Assembly: GCF_027484545.1 (NCBI RefSeq)
Contig: NZ_JAIXST010000129.1
Span: forward strand, 1-64,000
Direction of reading: 5' to 3'
DNA: 64,000 nucleotides
From: Runella sp.
Lineage (GTDB): Bacteria; Bacteroidota; Bacteroidia; Cytophagales; Spirosomataceae
Shown: positions 61,476 to 64,000 of the stretch, piece after piece
How positions within the stretch are numbered: position 1 is the stretch's first letter
Layout: the number at the start of each line of letters is the position of its first letter
Program-made: the position numbers and the translations under genes
Notes under the pieces: model-generated
The model's database searches: none
Told to the model about the DNA's origin: nothing
Seen by the model: the letters and a program-made list of their open reading frames with translations, nothing else

Positions 61476-62039
61476 TTACTTCAAGTTATCCAAGGCGATA
61501 TTTAAGGCCAGGATGTTCACTTTTGAGGGACCGAATAAGCCTAAAAAAGGCCCTTCGGTATGGGTTTTAACCAATTCTTTGACTTTCCCTTTGGGCAGGT
61601 TTCTGACCTTTGCAATTCTGGCCACTTGAACTTCAGCACCTTGGGGCGATAAATCAGGATCAAGACCGCTACCCGAAGCGGTGACGAGTTCAGAAGGAAT
61701 GTCTGATTTTTGGACGGTTGGGTTATGTACTAAAAACGTATCAATCCGAGCCTGAACTTGTGCCAAATAATCAGGATTGGAAGGGCCTTTGTTAGAGCCA
61801 CCCGAACCGGCGGCATTGTATTCTACCGCCGATGGGCGCGACCAAAAGTACTTATCTTCTGTAAATTTCTGACCGACTTTGGCAAAACCTACGACTTTGC
61901 CATTAACAGCAACGGTTTCGCCGCGGCCATTTTCAGGAGCAAATTGAGCAAATCCCCAGACAATCAGAGGGTAAATGACTACTAACAATACAAACGTAGC
62001 GAGCGTCATCAGTATGGCGGGAACAATGTGTGTTTTCAT
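61476..62039 (-). CDS. kdpC: Potassium-transporting ATPase subunit C
   Basis: The 187-residue protein has one N-terminal membrane helix and the KdpC marks: YPLIVWGFAQ, the FTEDKYFWSRPSAV-like stretch, GSGGSNKGPSNPDYL, and the catalytic-chaperone region ASGSGLDPDLSPQGAEVQ with NILALNIAL near the end. It stabilises the KdpFABC complex and helps nucleotide binding to KdpB. It is separated from kdpB by 556 bp that hold a toxin-antitoxin pair on the opposite strand; in other bacteria the two genes usually touch. Confidence 0.95.
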   Translation of the reverse strand: MKTHIVPAILMTLATFVLLVVIYPLIVWGFAQFAPENGRGETVAVNGKVVGFAKVGQKFTEDKYFWSRPSAVEYNAAGSGGSNKGPSNPDYLAQVQARIDTFLVHNPTVQKSDIPSELVTASGSGLDPDLSPQGAEVQVARIAKVRNLPKGKVKELVKTHTEGPFLGLFGPSKVNILALNIALDNLK

Positions 62040-62047
62040 TTTTTGTG

Positions 62048-62055
62048 TAACTTTG
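62048..62055 (+). promoter_or_regulatory. Likely -7 box of the toxin-antitoxin promoter
   Basis: TAACTTTG is an exact TAnnTTTG match 17 bp before the antitoxin ATG. The -33 region would fall inside the start of kdpC, so the two promoters or leaders overlap. Confidence 0.5.
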
Positions 62056-62072
62056 AGAAAATAAAATTTGAT

Positions 62073-62330
62073 ATGGAAACGATCATTAAAGTGCGTCCTT
62101 CAGAACTAAATGCGAGCTTTTTGGAAAAATTGCAACACTTTTTAAAGGGAAACGACAATTACGAAATCACCATTCAAGTGGCAGAAAAACCCTCAGCCTC
62201 ATTTTTACGTTCCGAAACTCAGGAGCAATACAAAGCGCGACTGGATAAAGCGATTGGTAACATTGAAAAAGGGGAAAATGTAGTTTCGTTTTCTTTTGAT
62301 GAGTTTGTCAAACTATCCAAATCGCTCTAA
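62073..62330 (+). CDS. Antitoxin of a Txe/YoeB-type addiction module
   Basis: The 85-residue protein lies directly before a YoeB-type toxin. It starts METIIKVRPSELN and has two parts: a beta/alpha N-terminal half with FLEKLQHFLKGNDNYEITIQV, and an acidic C-terminal half with YKARLDKAIGNIEKGENVVSFSFDEF, the toxin-binding tail. It is not a standard YefM/Phd sequence by eye, but size, tail and position support antitoxin function. It begins 33 bp from kdpC on the opposite strand. An ATG further upstream at 62028 would overlap kdpC and is less likely. Confidence 0.8.
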   Translation: METIIKVRPSELNASFLEKLQHFLKGNDNYEITIQVAEKPSASFLRSETQEQYKARLDKAIGNIEKGENVVSFSFDEFVKLSKSL

Positions 62331-62333
62331 TTC

Positions 62334-62591
62334 ATGCGGAATATTTATTTTGAGGCCGATGCTTACAAAGACTATGTCGAGTGGTCGTATGAAAACCGCG
62401 AAATTTTTAACAAAATTAATGACCTGATTATTGATATTACTCGTGACCCGTTTAAAGGTCTGGGTAAACCTGAACCATTGAAAGGAAATTGGTCGGGTTA
62501 TTGGAGCAGGAGAATCAACGGCGAACATCGTTTGATTTATAAAGTTGATAATGAAAAAGTGTCTGTCGTAAGTTGTCATGGTCATTATTGA
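62334..62591 (+). CDS. Txe/YoeB family mRNA interferase toxin
   Basis: The 85-residue protein matches YoeB closely. It has AYKDYVEWSYENREIFNKIN, then DPFKGLGKPEPLKGNWSGYW, SRRINGEHRLIY with the catalytic Arg, and the C-terminal SCHGHY with the catalytic His and final Tyr. YoeB cuts mRNA at the ribosomal A site. It starts 3 bp after the antitoxin stop. It ends 4 bp short of the convergent kdpB stop, so the module fits tightly between kdpC and kdpB. Confidence 0.93.
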   Translation: MRNIYFEADAYKDYVEWSYENREIFNKINDLIIDITRDPFKGLGKPEPLKGNWSGYWSRRINGEHRLIYKVDNEKVSVVSCHGHY

Positions 62592-62595
62592 TTAT

Positions 62596-64000
62596 TTAAA
62601 ACAGGCTCCCTACCAGTAAATCAATTAGTTTAATACCAATAAAAGGCACAATCAAACCTCCCAAGCCATAAATCAGCAAGTTTCGACGTAATAATGCACT
62701 TGCTCCAATGGGCTTATATGCTACCCCTTTGAGCGCCAACGGAATCAACATAGGAATAATAATTGCGTTGAAAATCACTGCTGATAAAATCGCACTTTCG
62801 GGACTGGCCAAGTGCATGATATTGAGTGATTGCAAGGCGGGAATGGAAGTCATAAACAGGGCCGGAACGATGGCAAAATACTTGGCGACGTCGTTGGCAA
62901 TGGAAAAGGTAGTGAGTGTACCGCGCGTCATCAACAACTGTTTGCCAATTTCCACAATTTCAATGAGTTTGGTGGGGTCGTTGTCCAAATCCACCATGTT
63001 GCCCGCTTCTTTGGCGGCCTGCGTTCCGCTGTTCATTGCGACACCTACATCGGCTTGGGCTAAGGCAGGGGCGTCGTTGGTACCATCGCCCATCATGGCT
63101 ACGAGTTTGCCGCTTGCCTGTTCGGCTTTGATATAGTTCATTTTATCTTCCGGCTTCGCTTCTGCGATAAAATCATCCACACCGGCTACGTTGGCAATGT
63201 ATTTGGCCGTCAGTGGATTGTCACCCGTCACCATTACTGTTTTTACGCCCATTTTACGCAGACGCTCAAAACGTTCCTGAATACCGGGTTTGATAACATC
63301 CTGTAATTCAATCACTCCCAACACTTTATCATTTTCAGATACGACCAGCGGCGTACCGCCATTCGTGGCAATGACCCGAACTTGTTCGGCAGTGTCTTTC
63401 GGGAATTCGTTCCCTGCCCGTTCGACCATATTTCTAATTGAATCCTGAGCGCCTTTCCGAATCTGGACGTGATTGGGCAAATTGACACCCGATGAACGCG
63501 TTTCGGCGGTGAACTTTATCATTTCGGCGTTTTGGGGCATGGCAGGAAGTTTTTGCCCTTTTTGCTGCCCCAACTCAAGAATTGATTTTCCCTCGGGCGT
63601 ATCATCGGCCAACGATGAAAACAGCGCAGAAGTAATAAACCGATCCTGACTGATGCCCGCCGTTGGCCAAAAATGCGTGGCCTTGCGGTTTCCGATGGTG
63701 ATGGTTCCTGTTTTGTCTAAAAGTAGGGTGTCAATATCGCCTGCGGTTTCAACGGCCTTTCCTGATTTGGTAATCACGTTGGCCCGTAGGGCGCGGTCCA
63801 TTCCTGCAATCCCGATGGCGGAAAGTAAACCACCAATGGTTGTTGGAATCAAACAGACAAATAGCGAAATGAACGCCGAAATGGCAATGGGGGTATTGGC
63901 GTAATCGGCAAAGGGCTTGAGTGTAACGCAGACGATGACGAAAATAAGCGTAAAGCCTGCCAATAAGATAGTTAAAGCAATCTCGTTTGGTGTTTTCTGA
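62596..64000 (-). CDS. kdpB: Potassium-transporting ATPase subunit B, 5' part beyond the window
   Basis: The frame is open from the right edge and gives about 467 residues, starting with [14 protein letters not shown]. It contains the phosphorylation motif [12 protein letters not shown], the nucleotide-binding region with [14 protein letters not shown], the hinge [16 protein letters not shown], and C-terminal membrane helices with [13 protein letters not shown]. This is a P-type ATPase of the Kdp subfamily; roughly 215 N-terminal residues lie outside the window. kdpA would be expected further right. Confidence 0.96.
   Translation of the reverse strand, partial: QKTPNEIALTILLAGFTLIFVIVCVTLKPFADYANTPIAISAFISLFVCLIPTTIGGLLSAIGIAGMDRALRANVITKSGKAVETAGDIDTLLLDKTGTITIGNRKATHFWPTAGISQDRFITSALFSSLADDTPEGKSILELGQQKGQKLPAMPQNAEMIKFTAETRSSGVNLPNHVQIRKGAQDSIRNMVERAGNEFPKDTAEQVRVIATNGGTPLVVSENDKVLGVIELQDVIKPGIQERFERLRKMGVKTVMVTGDNPLTAKYIANVAGVDDFIAEAKPEDKMNYIKAEQASGKLVAMMGDGTNDAPALAQADVGVAMNSGTQAAKEAGNMVDLDNDPTKLIEIVEIGKQLLMTRGTLTTFSIANDVAKYFAIVPALFMTSIPALQSLNIMHLASPESAILSAVIFNAIIIPMLIPLALKGVAYKPIGASALLRRNLLIYGLGGLIVPFIGIKLIDLLVGSLF

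Overview
The window looks like chromosomal DNA of a member of the Bacteroidota, most likely a Cytophagales genus of the Runella/Spirosoma/Dyadobacter kind. The basis is a PorP/SprF protein and a gliding-motility (CHU_C, type IX sorting) C-terminal domain, DUF6089 outer-membrane proteins, Bacteroidetes-type TAnnTTTG promoters, start codons without Shine-Dalgarno sequences, and the gene repertoire as a whole. I see no rRNA, CRISPR array, insertion sequence or prophage. The genus is inference; the phylum is well supported.

Layout. Bases 1-15991 are a continuous minus-strand block for cell-surface glycan assembly. In transcription order it holds a GT39-type glycosyltransferase, the N-terminal half of a transketolase, a fused SDR epimerase + GT2 glycosyltransferase, a polytopic GT-C-like protein, the C-terminal half of the transketolase, a second related polytopic protein, an acyltransferase-3, a GT2, a 908-residue anchored protein, an AlgX/AlgJ-like SGNH lipoprotein and an outer-membrane beta-barrel protein cut by the window edge. 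From 16305 the genes are mostly plus-strand: a GMC oxidoreductase with its Tat-exported small subunit, a CHU_C protein, lpxK (minus), menC, a sulfite-oxidase-like molybdoenzyme, leucyl aminopeptidase, an OmpA/thrombospondin-3 protein and its DUF6089 paralogue, a UbiA-family protein, tRNA-Gly and tRNA-Leu, and porP/sprF.

The 2-oxoglutarate dehydrogenase genes follow (sucA, sucB, lpdA). A hicAB toxin-antitoxin pair and a broken DUF4177 gene sit between sucB and lpdA. An orphan mcrC is convergent with lpdA. Then come the rimP-nusA-infB translation/transcription operon, a CPBP protease, DUF2007, cdsA, lpxH, several small housekeeping genes, tatA, gatA, a lytic transglycosylase and hemJ. Bases 53364-55518 are an accessory patch with an HNH endonuclease and an AAA/DUF4143 ATPase. 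The window ends in a minus-strand kdp potassium-uptake locus: kdpB (cut by the window end), kdpC, a porin, the N-terminal half of KdpD and a separate histidine kinase. A YoeB-type toxin-antitoxin pair is lodged on the opposite strand between kdpB and kdpC.

Most unusual signals. (1) Several unrelated genes carry exact 7-bp-period repeats (typically TAACNNN) directly before the start codon. At hemJ and pepA two such arrays face each other as inverted copies, and an eight-unit 7-bp array lies inside the lpxH coding sequence. (2) Three AATTAGGGTAA words are spaced exactly 33 bp apart in front of the AAA ATPase. (3) A two-subunit transketolase is interleaved with a pair of uncharacterised GT-C-like proteins and an SDR-GT2 fusion, which suggests an unusual sugar-precursor or glycan pathway. 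(4) Nested inverted repeats in an A-B-A'-B' order lie at 4908-4974. Identifications rest on reading motifs by eye; no searches were run.
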